Shown in pieces: positions 8,789-16,119 of a DNA stretch of 43,870 nucleotides. Position 1 is the stretch's first letter. Each line of letters starts with the position of its first letter. Source of the stretch: Mageeibacillus sp. UBA5439 (GTDB lineage Bacteria > Bacillota > Clostridia > Saccharofermentanales > DTU023); assembly GCA_002427505.1 (NCBI GenBank), contig DIRJ01000021.1, positions 7,679 through 51,548 of the forward strand. Reading direction: 5' to 3'. The translations under genes and the position numbers were made by a program. The notes under the pieces were generated by a model, which saw only the letters and a program-made list of their open reading frames with translations, did not search any database and had not been told where the DNA came from.

Positions 8789-9862
8789 ATGGCAATTAAA
8801 GTCGCAATTAACGGATTTGGACGTATCGGACGTATGGTTTACCGCGGTATGATTGAGGCAGGTATTCTTGGTGATAAGGTAGATGTTGTAGCAGTTACCG
8901 ACATGTCCACAGATGCAGATTACTTTGTTTACCAGATGAAATATGATTCTACACAAGGACGTTATTTTGGAGATCTTACAACTGAAAAATCTGATCCTTC
9001 ACTGGAAGCAAATGACGTTATAGTGGTTGACGGGAAGCATAAGACCCGTTGTATCCGGGCTGCTCAGACTCCTGCTGAACTTCCCTGGAAAGAACTCGGT
9101 ATAGAATATGTTATCGAGGCGACCGGTCGTTTTACCCAGCGTGAAAAAGCTCAGGGCCATATCGATGCCGGTGCCAAAAAAGTTGTCATCACTGCTCCGG
9201 CCAAAGGCGGAGTTAAGACATTTGTTATGGGCGTTAATGAAAAAGATTATAATCCGGCAGAAGATCATATCGTTTCCAACGCTTCATGTACCACCAACTG
9301 CCTGGCACCTGTAGTGCACGTACTTCTGAAAGAAGGTATTGGTATAGAGAAGGGTCTCATGACCACCATTCATGCCTATACAGCTACGCAGAAATTGGTG
9401 GATGGACCTTCCGTCAAAGACTATCGTAATGGCCGTGCAGCTGCAGTTAATGTTATTCCTGCTTCAACCGGCGCAGCAAAAGCAGTCGGTGAAGTTTTGC
9501 CTGACGTTAAGGGCATACTGACCGGAATGGCTTTTCGTGTTCCCGTTGCTACCGGATCTGTCATCGATCTGACCTTTTTGGCCAAGCGTGATACCTCGAT
9601 TGAGGAAATAGACAGCCTGATGAAGAAGGCATCTGAAAGCTATCTCAAGAACACACTGGCATATGCTGACGATCCTATCGTTTCAAGTGATGTCATTCAT
9701 GATGCACATGGTTCTATCTATGATTCACAGGCTACTTTGAAGAACAACCTGCCTGATGAAAAACGTTTCTTTAAGATTGTCAGCTGGTATGACAATGAGT
9801 GGGGCTACTCCATGCTGATAATTGATCTCCTGATGTACATGATTGAACAAGATCAGGCCTAA
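8789..9862 (+). CDS. gap: Glyceraldehyde-3-phosphate dehydrogenase, phosphorylating, type I
   Basis: Glycolytic enzyme converting glyceraldehyde-3-phosphate, NAD+ and phosphate to 1,3-bisphosphoglycerate. The Rossmann motif VAINGFGRIGR is at residues 5-15. The catalytic cysteine is C167 in SNASCTTNCLAP, and the family end block WYDNEWGYS is present. At 357 residues it is about 20 longer than the usual bacterial 335, because of insertions in the NAD domain (for example TDMSTDADYFVYQMKYDSTQGRYF and VIVVDGKHKTRCIRAAQTPAELPW). From memory these resemble the longer trypanosomatid glycosomal-type GAPDH class rather than Bacillus GapA. Own promoter, GAAAGGA ribosome binding site and terminator make it monocistronic. 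Function is certain; the subfamily call is an inference. Confidence 0.97.
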   Translation: MAIKVAINGFGRIGRMVYRGMIEAGILGDKVDVVAVTDMSTDADYFVYQMKYDSTQGRYFGDLTTEKSDPSLEANDVIVVDGKHKTRCIRAAQTPAELPWKELGIEYVIEATGRFTQREKAQGHIDAGAKKVVITAPAKGGVKTFVMGVNEKDYNPAEDHIVSNASCTTNCLAPVVHVLLKEGIGIEKGLMTTIHAYTATQKLVDGPSVKDYRNGRAAAVNVIPASTGAAKAVGEVLPDVKGILTGMAFRVPVATGSVIDLTFLAKRDTSIEEIDSLMKKASESYLKNTLAYADDPIVSSDVIHDAHGSIYDSQATLKNNLPDEKRFFKIVSWYDNEWGYSMLIIDLLMYMIEQDQA

Positions 9863-9894
9863 GTTAGAGACCAGATACATTTTGTAAGAATGAG

Positions 9895-9925
9895 GCATAG
9901 CCGTACATAACGGCTATGCTTTTTT
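9895..9925 (+). terminator. Rho-independent terminator of gap
   Basis: GCATAGCCGT (9895-9904) pairs perfectly with ACGGCTATGC (9910-9919) around a 5-base loop, followed by six T (9920-9925). This is a textbook intrinsic terminator 32 bases after the gap stop codon. Confidence 0.92.
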
Positions 9926-10059
9926 ATTGGAATCATATTTTTCTGTTCATCGGGAAACAAGTATCGTATACTTCAATTGTAAAAACTCAGGGCATTATAA
10001 CAAAAGCAGACATGGCAAATATTTGCTTAAAAAAAGCGACAAGTAAAAGGAGACTTACG

Positions 10060-10500
10060 ATGAGATGTGAAAGTTGTGGTGCAGAAATTGCAAACGACAG
10101 CAGCTTTTGTACCAGTTGCGGGAAAAAAATTACTTTCAGGAGTGCAGAAGAAGCAATAAGCGCTAATCAGCCGCCTGTTGATTATAGTCAACAGTATAAC
10201 TACGCTCCTTCTCAGCAGCAGCATTACCCTCAGCCTGCCTGGGATGCACCCCTGTCCGTGGGCCAGTATATTGGCATTTTTTTACTGATGATGATCCCGG
10301 TAGCAAATCTGATCCTGCTGCTGGTCTGGGCTTTTGCCGGCTCAGTCAACAGAAACAAAAAGAACTATGCCAGAGCAACACTGCTAATAATGGTGATAAC
10401 AACGGTATTGCTCATTATTTTAGTATCGATTTTTGGTTTTACCCTCTTCAACTTCCTAAACGAAGATCTCTCCTGGCTGCAAAACATGAGTCACTGCTAA
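10060..10500 (+). CDS. Zinc-ribbon membrane protein, hypothetical
   Basis: Small unknown protein of 146 residues. It begins with a double zinc-ribbon motif (MRCESCGAEI, then FCTSCGKK; four cysteines as CxxC-N13-CxxC). A Gln/Pro/Tyr-rich low-complexity linker follows (YSQQYNYAPSQQQHYPQP), and then two hydrophobic helices (GIFLLMMIPVANLILLLVWAFA and a second near residues 115-138). The start is the ATG after AAAAGGAG; an upstream in-frame TTG has no ribosome binding site and overlaps the gap terminator, so it is rejected. This zinc_ribbon plus linker plus membrane layout is common in Firmicutes proteins of unknown function. The cytoplasmic ribbon may bind a partner or metal. No neighbour gives a clue, since the next gene is convergent. 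Confidence 0.8.
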   Translation: MRCESCGAEIANDSSFCTSCGKKITFRSAEEAISANQPPVDYSQQYNYAPSQQQHYPQPAWDAPLSVGQYIGIFLLMMIPVANLILLLVWAFAGSVNRNKKNYARATLLIMVITTVLLIILVSIFGFTLFNFLNEDLSWLQNMSHC

Positions 10501-10506
10501 AACAGA

Positions 10507-10546
10507 GAACAAGCCGTTTATCCCTAATCGGAGGAGCGGCTTGTTC
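10507..10546. terminator. Hairpin between convergent genes, possible bidirectional terminator
   Basis: GAACAAGCCG (10507-10516) is the perfect reverse complement of CGGCTTGTTC (10537-10546), with a 20-base loop. It lies between the zinc-ribbon gene and the convergent gtrA-like gene. T tracts are weak on both sides, so the terminator role is inferred from its place. Confidence 0.55.
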
Positions 10547-10563
10547 ACATTTATGATAGAAGT

Positions 10564-11028
10564 TTATTTATCAGCTGCTTGTTTCGAAGTGTCTGCTTTG
10601 CCCGCAGCCAGTTTATTCGTATTTTCAGTACCGCGGAAAACGACAAATTTCCACCAGAGGAATTCTCCAACAAAATTCAGGAGCATGGTCGGGATTTTTA
10701 TCAGATAGTCATTAATATTATTGTCTGAAGCTAGCTGACCCAGCCAGGCAGTTGCTGGTATGAAAACTACGTAGAAGAGTGCCACCTTGAGCATAGCTAT
10801 AGGTATATTGTTGGCTGATTTGAAAGTATAACGGCGATTTAGCGTGAAGTTCCAGAGCACTGACAAGACAATAGAAATTATGTGTTTATAGTCGTAGGGA
10901 AGACTTGTCAGTCGTTCCAGCAGGATGAAGGAAACAGCTTCAATCAAACCGGCCGAAAGTGAGAGCAAGGTGAATTTAACCGCCTGGATTAATGACTCTT
11001 TTGATTTAAGAGCTAGCTTTTTAGTCAT
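10564..11028 (-). CDS. GtrA family membrane protein
   Basis: Small four-helix membrane protein of the GtrA family (154 residues). Members are linked to moving or flipping polyprenyl-phosphate-linked sugars, or modify cell-surface polysaccharides. Evidence is the hydrophobic pattern with the family sequence VLWNFTLNRRYTFKS near residues 58-72 and a closing LLNFVGEFLWWKFVVFR segment, both typical of GtrA. The protein ends in a charged, Lys/Ala-rich tail. It follows the kinase gene by 9 bases behind a GGAG site, so it is the last gene of the tetR-kinase-gtrA operon. Why a GtrA protein belongs with a sugar kinase is not obvious. A second GtrA gene lies in the cohesin region. Confidence 0.88.
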   Translation of the reverse strand: MTKKLALKSKESLIQAVKFTLLSLSAGLIEAVSFILLERLTSLPYDYKHIISIVLSVLWNFTLNRRYTFKSANNIPIAMLKVALFYVVFIPATAWLGQLASDNNINDYLIKIPTMLLNFVGEFLWWKFVVFRGTENTNKLAAGKADTSKQAADK

Positions 11029-11037
11029 ATTTTCTCC

Positions 11038-12666
11038 TCAATCTTCGCTAGTGACGTTCAGTATCTGATACGCTTCCTTGTTGGCCTTATACATAGTTTT
11101 GAACACTTCATAATTACGGTCATGTATGGCTTTCACGTCAGGGTTTGGAGCATAGCTGCTGCTGACCTTGACGATATTACGGGCCTCGCTTAAGTCTTCG
11201 AGTTCACCGAGCCCTGCGGCGACCAGTAAAGCAGCACCCACAGCCCCGAAATTTTGTGGATCAGCGACAGTCTCAACCGGAAGCTGCAAAATATCAGCCA
11301 GAATTCCGGCTGTTACAGAGGACAGGGCGCCTCCGCCGATAAAGCGGATCGGCGCTTTGATTTCCATTTTCTTTTTAATCAGTTCGATGAACCAGCGCAT
11401 GTGATAGCAGACACCTTCGACAACTGCCCGGATCAGTTCAGTTTTTCCGGTCCCGAGACCGATATTAAAGAACATCCCGCGAGCATTTGAGTCTTCGAAG
11501 GGGCAGCGATTGCCATGGAGCCAGGGTGTGAAAATAACTCCGCCGGAACCGCTGGGACACTTATTGATAACTTCAGACAGATAGTCATAGAGAGAGCTGT
11601 ACTCGCATCCGGGAGCGTCCGAGACGGAGGTCTTTGACAGATAAATATTGATTTCATCCAGAGCCAGATGATCGCGCACCCATTCGAGACATTTACCGGC
11701 AGTTTCCAGTTCGGCAAAATAGTTGTAGAGTCCGGGCTGTACCCCAACGACAGATGCAAGCATAGCCTGGGTGTCAGTGATCCTTCTGTCGGTTACAGCG
11801 GAGGCCCAGCCGCTGGTGCCCATATAGATATGCGTCTCTCCGGGAGCCACACACCCGGCACCGATAGAGGATAGTGAAGAGTCTCCGCCGCCGGCGAAGA
11901 CTGGAGTTCCAGCTCTTAAACCCATTTCTGAAGCGATTTCCGGCAGCAGACCGCCTACATTGTCAGTTGATTTAACTATTTTCGGCAGGTGAGCTTCCTC
12001 TATGCCCAGGCTATGTATCAGGGGCAGAGAATAAGCAGGCTTGTTATCTTTTTTATCCAGTAGAAGCATGGTGAAGGCGCTGTCATGGCTGCGTACAAAA
12101 TTTCCGGTCATACGTGCGATAATGGCTTCTTTGACATCCAGCCACTTATGGATTTTCTGAAAAACTTCAGGTTCATGCTCCTTGACCCAAAGGTACTTCC
12201 AGACAGGATCTTTGTCACTGGCCGATACTACTCCGGTCTGCATCAGGCTTTTGAGCAGAAAGGGGATACCGACATCGGCAATTTTAGGACCGGGGCCGCC
12301 GTATTTTTCTTTCAAATCACCGGCACGCTGATCCATATAACTCATGGACGGGCGCAGATGGTGTCCCTCTTTATCAAGGAGGACGACGCTTTGCATCTGT
12401 GAACAGAAACTGATGCCTGCCAGTTCACTGACGGCTTCCGGATTATGGGCGGCGATGGATCTGCTTGTATCAACAATGGCTGCCCACCATTCATCCGGGT
12501 CCTGTTCGGCACCTCCGTTGGGCAGGATCTGTAAACCGTAATCTCCAAAGGCTGTATCGACCAGCTGCAGAGAACGGCTGCCTTTGGCAGCATTCTTCTC
12601 TCCCAACAAATTGAAGAGGCAGCTTTTAACAGCTGTGGTTCCAATGTCAAAGGTCAAAATAAACAT
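11038..12666 (-). CDS. FGGY-family carbohydrate kinase, xylulokinase-like
   Basis: Cytoplasmic ATP-dependent sugar or polyol kinase of the FGGY family (542 residues, somewhat longer than the typical about 500). The N-terminal phosphate motif is FDIGTTAVKSCLF. A Q/E substrate region follows (NGGAEQDPDEWW), then the catalytic aspartate block FAGGGDSSLSSIGAG, the adenosine motif HIYMGTSGW and the C-terminal block FIGGGALSSVTAGILADIL. General resemblance is to xylulose and related kinases, but the substrate cannot be fixed from sequence. Its start follows AGAGGA, 21 bases after tetR, so it is co-transcribed with the regulator. With the divergent aldolase it could form a phosphorylate-then-cleave route for an unknown sugar or polyol. 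Confidence 0.9.
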   Translation of the reverse strand: MFILTFDIGTTAVKSCLFNLLGEKNAAKGSRSLQLVDTAFGDYGLQILPNGGAEQDPDEWWAAIVDTSRSIAAHNPEAVSELAGISFCSQMQSVVLLDKEGHHLRPSMSYMDQRAGDLKEKYGGPGPKIADVGIPFLLKSLMQTGVVSASDKDPVWKYLWVKEHEPEVFQKIHKWLDVKEAIIARMTGNFVRSHDSAFTMLLLDKKDNKPAYSLPLIHSLGIEEAHLPKIVKSTDNVGGLLPEIASEMGLRAGTPVFAGGGDSSLSSIGAGCVAPGETHIYMGTSGWASAVTDRRITDTQAMLASVVGVQPGLYNYFAELETAGKCLEWVRDHLALDEINIYLSKTSVSDAPGCEYSSLYDYLSEVINKCPSGSGGVIFTPWLHGNRCPFEDSNARGMFFNIGLGTGKTELIRAVVEGVCYHMRWFIELIKKKMEIKAPIRFIGGGALSSVTAGILADILQLPVETVADPQNFGAVGAALLVAAGLGELEDLSEARNIVKVSSSYAPNPDVKAIHDRNYEVFKTMYKANKEAYQILNVTSED

Positions 12667-12687
12667 AATTGTTTCCTCTTACTAATC

Positions 12688-13344
12688 TTAGGTGGTCAGC
12701 AAAGCCCCCCGCAGAAAATTCATAGTTTCGGTGATTACCAACTCATCGTTTTCGATTGAGTCAATTCCTTCTTTTACATAGATACGATAGCGTTCATTTA
12801 AATATCCGCCGACATATGAGTATTGCAGGGCCAAAAAAATATTATCCAAATGAAAGGCAGCCATTGCAGGATCAATATCCGCCCGGACTTCACCTGTCGT
12901 CTGGCCATTTCTTAGAATTTCCCGGTAGCATTGTGAAGAAAAGTTTTCCAGATTGAAGCTTAATAGTTTTGTCATATCATTGTTGCTGCTGGAAATCAGT
13001 TCGAGATAGAGGCGTATCAGATTGATTTGCTCGCGATTAGTACGCAGAATGATGCGCAAAACTTTCTCAATTTTACTTTCTACACTGATAAAAGGAGCTT
13101 CGTTAACAGTCCGTAATTCTTTCTCAATCAAATCCGAACTTAGTTGAATAACATATAAGAAGAGATCTTCTTTACTTTTAAAATATTTGTAAAGCGAACC
13201 TACTGAGATGTGCGCCTGCTTGGCGATCCTATTAATATTTGCCGCTTCGTAACCACGGCAGGAGAATTCATCAATGGCAGCCTGAATAACTCTCTGTTTT
13301 TTCTCCGCATCGAGATGATCAAAACGTGGGCTTGAATACTTCAT
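12688..13344 (-). CDS. TetR/AcrR-family transcriptional regulator
   Basis: DNA-binding repressor-like protein of 218 residues. The N-terminal helix-turn-helix runs over residues about 15-60 (RVIQAAIDEFSCRGYEAANI, then AKQAHISVGSLYKYFKSKEDLF), the diagnostic TetR signature. The C-terminal two thirds is a helical ligand-binding region without close identity to a known effector class that I recognise. It heads the leftward operon with the kinase and gtrA. A palindrome (13369-13388) sits just downstream of its own promoter, and a matching one (13479-13500) overlaps the start site of the divergent aminotransferase promoter. The sequence therefore supports autoregulation and control of both arms of the island. 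The inducer is unknown. Confidence 0.93.
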   Translation of the reverse strand: MKYSSPRFDHLDAEKKQRVIQAAIDEFSCRGYEAANINRIAKQAHISVGSLYKYFKSKEDLFLYVIQLSSDLIEKELRTVNEAPFISVESKIEKVLRIILRTNREQINLIRLYLELISSSNNDMTKLLSFNLENFSSQCYREILRNGQTTGEVRADIDPAMAAFHLDNIFLALQYSYVGGYLNERYRIYVKEGIDSIENDELVITETMNFLRGALLTT

Positions 13345-13368
13345 CTATTGCTACCTCTTCCAGAAAAC

Positions 13369-13388
13369 AGGTGAGTAACTGCTCACCT
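13369..13388. promoter_or_regulatory. Candidate TetR operator 1 (tetR side)
   Basis: Perfect inverted repeat AGGTGAG-N6-CTCACCT, 25 bases upstream of the tetR start codon and just downstream of the tetR -10 box. It shares the core GTGAG-N6-CTCAC with operator 2, 110 bases away. Two copies of one palindrome flanking a divergent TetR gene are strong circumstantial evidence for its binding site. Confidence 0.8.
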
Positions 13389-13400
13389 AGCTATGGGTAA

Positions 13401-13428
13401 ATTCTAGCATTTATCACTAAAAAAGCAA
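13401..13428 (-). promoter_or_regulatory. Promoter of the tetR-kinase-gtrA operon
   Basis: On the minus strand, TTGCTT (13428-13423), a 16-base spacer and TAGAAT (13406-13401) form a sigma-A-like promoter. Transcription would start near 13394 and run straight into operator 1. Confidence 0.65.
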
Positions 13429-13445
13429 ATTGGAATATGGAATAC

Positions 13446-13474
13446 TTGACTATTTATATAAATTGGGCTACTTT
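13446..13474 (+). promoter_or_regulatory. Promoter of the aminotransferase-aldolase operon
   Basis: TTGACT (13446-13451), a 17-base spacer and TACTTT (13469-13474). The predicted start site near 13481 lies inside operator 2, the classic position for repression. The leader to the ribosome binding site is about 50 bases. Confidence 0.68.
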
Positions 13475-13478
13475 GAAA

Positions 13479-13500
13479 AAAGTGAGCACTCACTCACTTT
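13479..13500. promoter_or_regulatory. Candidate TetR operator 2 (aminotransferase side)
   Basis: Perfect inverted repeat AAAGTGAG-N6-CTCACTTT overlapping the expected transcription start of the rightward operon. The core GTGAG-N6-CTCAC and the 6-base spacer match operator 1 exactly. A half-site CTCACT also occurs within the spacer, so two registers of binding are possible. Confidence 0.8.
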
Positions 13501-13540
13501 AATTGATCAGCATAGAAAAAGCTGTACAGGGAGGCTTGAA

Positions 13541-15007
13541 ATGATAGATCTGAGTCAGGCAACAGTTGACATAATTACCGGCCAATTAGATGAATTAATT
13601 AAGAAACCCATACATTCAATTTCACCACAGGCTTTGTCGAAATATGAAAATGAATATTATCTGGAGAAGTGCAGTAAGAGCAAGGCGATGATAGACGAGG
13701 CGCGCAAGTACATTCCTGGTGGTGTCCAGCATAATCTGGCTTTCAACCATCCTTTTCCTTTAGTTTTTACCGGAGCCAATGGTGCATATCTGACTGACAT
13801 TGACGGGAACAGGTATTTTGACTTTCTACAAGCCGGCGGGCCTGTTGTTCTAAGTTCGAACCCTCCCGAAGTCCGGGAGAAAGTTATTGATTTACTAAAT
13901 ACATGCGGACCTTCTACGGGTCTCTTTCATGAGTATGAATACAAGCTGGCCAAGCTGGTCAGTGAGCTTATGCCATCAGTCGACTGGCTGCGTATGTTTA
14001 ACTCAGGTACCGAAGCCTGTATGGCTGCGATTCGCGTTGCGCGTCTGGCCACGAAAAAGAAACGGGTGCTCAAGATGGGCGGAGCCTATCATGGCTGGTC
14101 GGATCAGCTGGCTTACGGCATCCGTATTCCCGGCAGCAAATTCACGCAAGCTCATGGTGTACCACTCAAAACTTTTAAATACACCGATGAATTCTTCCCG
14201 GGGGACCTTAATGCTCTGGAAAGAAAGCTGCGCCGCAATCAGCTGCGCGGCGGGACTGCGGCGATCATGCTGGAAGCTATCGGCCCGGAGAGCGGTACCA
14301 GACCTGTCTCGGCAGAATTTGTGCAGGGCGTTGAAAAGCTGTGCCGCAAATATGGATGTATGCTGATTTTTGATGAAGTTGTAACTGCCTTTCGTCTGTC
14401 ACCGCAGGGTGCACAGGGGATCATAGGTGCAGAACCTGACTTAACTGTTTTCGGCAAAGTCATCGGCGGTGGATACCCGAGTGCTGGCGGTCTGGGCGGC
14501 AAACAGGAATATATGAAGTATCTGGCTGCCGGCATTCAGACAGGGGATAAAGTTAAGAAAGCATTGGTCGGCGGTACTTTAGCTGCCAACCCCTTAACAG
14601 CCCTGGCCGGTTATTACACCATAAAGCAGATAGTCGAAACATCAGCCTGCGAAAAGGCCAATGCCAATGGTGATCGGCTGACGGCGGGTTTGAAACAACT
14701 AATAGAAAAATATAATTTACCCTTCGTCGCTTTCAATCAGGGTTCCATTTGCCATCTGGAAACAGTCGGCACCATGCATTTTTCTATCAATTGGCGAAAA
14801 CCCTGGACGATACCTGCTGTTCTGGATCAGACCGCAGTGCGCAAGAACGAGATGGAACATATGGGCTCGGCTTATATGGCGGAAGGAATTGTTACCCTTG
14901 CCGGCAGCCGTCTCTACACCAGTGCAGCCTACGATGATGAGATGATTGATGAAGCGCTGAGACGCTTTGACCGTATTTTCAAGAACGTTGTCAATCTGGA
15001 AGCATAG
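13541..15007 (+). CDS. Class III PLP aminotransferase, glutamate-1-semialdehyde aminomutase-like
   Basis: PLP enzyme of aminotransferase class III, closest in feel to the glutamate-1-semialdehyde 2,1-aminomutase group (488 residues). Seen: ARKYIPGGVQHNLAF near 54-69, the PLP-phosphate contact NSGTEA (154-159), GAYHGWSD (181-188), the ring-binding aspartate D278 in LIFDEVVTAFR, and the Schiff-base lysine K306 in VFGKVIGGGYPSAGG. The ATG follows AGGGAGG with ideal spacing. An in-frame TTG 111 bases upstream would place the promoter and operator inside the coding region and is rejected. An N-terminal extension of about 45 residues precedes the usual family start. A heme-pathway role is unlikely, since no hem genes are near; an aminated sugar or amino-polyol substrate is inferred from the aldolase and kinase. 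Confidence 0.88.
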   Translation: MIDLSQATVDIITGQLDELIKKPIHSISPQALSKYENEYYLEKCSKSKAMIDEARKYIPGGVQHNLAFNHPFPLVFTGANGAYLTDIDGNRYFDFLQAGGPVVLSSNPPEVREKVIDLLNTCGPSTGLFHEYEYKLAKLVSELMPSVDWLRMFNSGTEACMAAIRVARLATKKKRVLKMGGAYHGWSDQLAYGIRIPGSKFTQAHGVPLKTFKYTDEFFPGDLNALERKLRRNQLRGGTAAIMLEAIGPESGTRPVSAEFVQGVEKLCRKYGCMLIFDEVVTAFRLSPQGAQGIIGAEPDLTVFGKVIGGGYPSAGGLGGKQEYMKYLAAGIQTGDKVKKALVGGTLAANPLTALAGYYTIKQIVETSACEKANANGDRLTAGLKQLIEKYNLPFVAFNQGSICHLETVGTMHFSINWRKPWTIPAVLDQTAVRKNEMEHMGSAYMAEGIVTLAGSRLYTSAAYDDEMIDEALRRFDRIFKNVVNLEA

Positions 15008-15024
15008 CAAACAGAGGTGCCATT

Positions 15025-16038
15025 ATGAGCCTGGAAAAACTTGATAATAATGAGCTGAAGCTGGGAGAGGAAATCATTGACTTAGCCCATGTCCTGACCG
15101 CAAAAGGCCTGGTTGTCCGTACCTGGGGTAACTTCAGCAGACGCGTGGACAGCAAGAGTATTCTCATAACTCCGAGTGGCAAGGCTTACGATAAGATGAG
15201 CCCTGATGATCTGGTCAAGATCGATCTGAGCGGTGATAAAGCAGAAATTGCCAGTCCGGGCAAGCCATCCTCGGAAATGCCGATGCATGCGCTTAGCTAT
15301 CAGCTCTATCCTGATGTTAATGTAATCATCCATACTCATCAGATTTTCGCCTCGGCGATATCCCTCTACGGACGTTCTTTCCCGCTGACTGCAGAATATG
15401 CTGCCGGCTTCGGTTCGGACAGCTTGGAGATTTCTCCTTACAATTTGCCCGGCACGTCCAGCTTGCACAAAAACATGAAGACTACTATGGAGAAAAGCCG
15501 GGCCAAGGTTATTTTGATGGAGAGGCATGGTGCATTTATCCTGGCTTCGAATATGGAAGAAGCAGTTGCACGGGCAGACTTGCTGGAGAAATTTGCCCGG
15601 GAGAAATTTACGGAGCTGACAGGCAAAGAGGCCGACCGGCGCAGCGATATTCATTTGAATTATGCTGACGAAGAGCCTGCAGAATACCACAGAGACGCAC
15701 AGGGAAAAGAAGAAGTCTGTGTTTACTCACGTGATCCTATGATTCAAGACTTTTTACAGAGCGGTCTTGCCACCTATCTGGATGATTTTGCTCAGATTTG
15801 TGGTCCGACAGTTAAAGACAGGCGCAAAAGTAACAGTGCTGTCTTCGATCCAGCACAAGGGTCAGCACGCTGCTACGGCCGGGATGAAGCAGATGCCTGC
15901 AATGTGCGTGCCGTTTTAGAAAAAAATGCCCGTGCAGCTCATGTGGCCCGAGTTAGTAAACAAAGGCCTATTGCCGGCTGGGAAACAAGACTTATGCGCT
16001 ATATTTACCGGACTAAATACTCGAAGGTAGCTGAGTAA
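15025..16038 (+). CDS. Class II aldolase/adducin-family protein with C-terminal extension
   Basis: Zinc-dependent aldolase or epimerase of the fuculose-1-phosphate aldolase/ribulose-phosphate epimerase family (337 residues). Metal ligands are visible as HTH (H103, H105) in VIIHTHQIFAS and H168 in LMERHGAFIL. The catalytic glutamate is E84 in PSSEMPMH. The Gly-loop TWGNFSRRV and the phosphate-type loop TPSGKAYD are also present. The core ends near residue 215. About 120 extra residues follow that I do not recognise (CVYSRDPMIQDFLQSGLATY onward), not usual for this family. It starts 17 bases after the aminotransferase and shares its regulated promoter. The likely role is C-C cleavage of the product of the kinase/aminotransferase steps, but the substrate is unknown. 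Confidence 0.88.
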   Translation: MSLEKLDNNELKLGEEIIDLAHVLTAKGLVVRTWGNFSRRVDSKSILITPSGKAYDKMSPDDLVKIDLSGDKAEIASPGKPSSEMPMHALSYQLYPDVNVIIHTHQIFASAISLYGRSFPLTAEYAAGFGSDSLEISPYNLPGTSSLHKNMKTTMEKSRAKVILMERHGAFILASNMEEAVARADLLEKFAREKFTELTGKEADRRSDIHLNYADEEPAEYHRDAQGKEEVCVYSRDPMIQDFLQSGLATYLDDFAQICGPTVKDRRKSNSAVFDPAQGSARCYGRDEADACNVRAVLEKNARAAHVARVSKQRPIAGWETRLMRYIYRTKYSKVAE

Positions 16039-16055
16039 GCAAGATTTCTTGTCTG

Positions 16056-16091
16056 AAAAAGCCGCTCATCCGCAGACGGGACGGGCGGCTT
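16056..16091 (-). terminator. Rho-independent terminator of the OPT transporter gene
   Basis: AAGCCGC (16059-16065) pairs with GCGGCTT (16085-16091). Read on the minus strand, the hairpin is followed by a TTTTT run (16060-16056), as expected for leftward termination 29 bases after the transporter stop. It may also slow the convergent aldolase transcript. Confidence 0.75.
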
Positions 16092-16119
16092 GAAACCATC
16101 AGCCCGAATTTTGTATTTT

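Noticed and set aside
13430..13540. N-terminal extension of the aminotransferase from an in-frame TTG
   Set aside because: It has no ribosome binding site and would put the -35, -10 and operator inside the coding sequence. The ATG at 13541 has GGGAGG six bases upstream.
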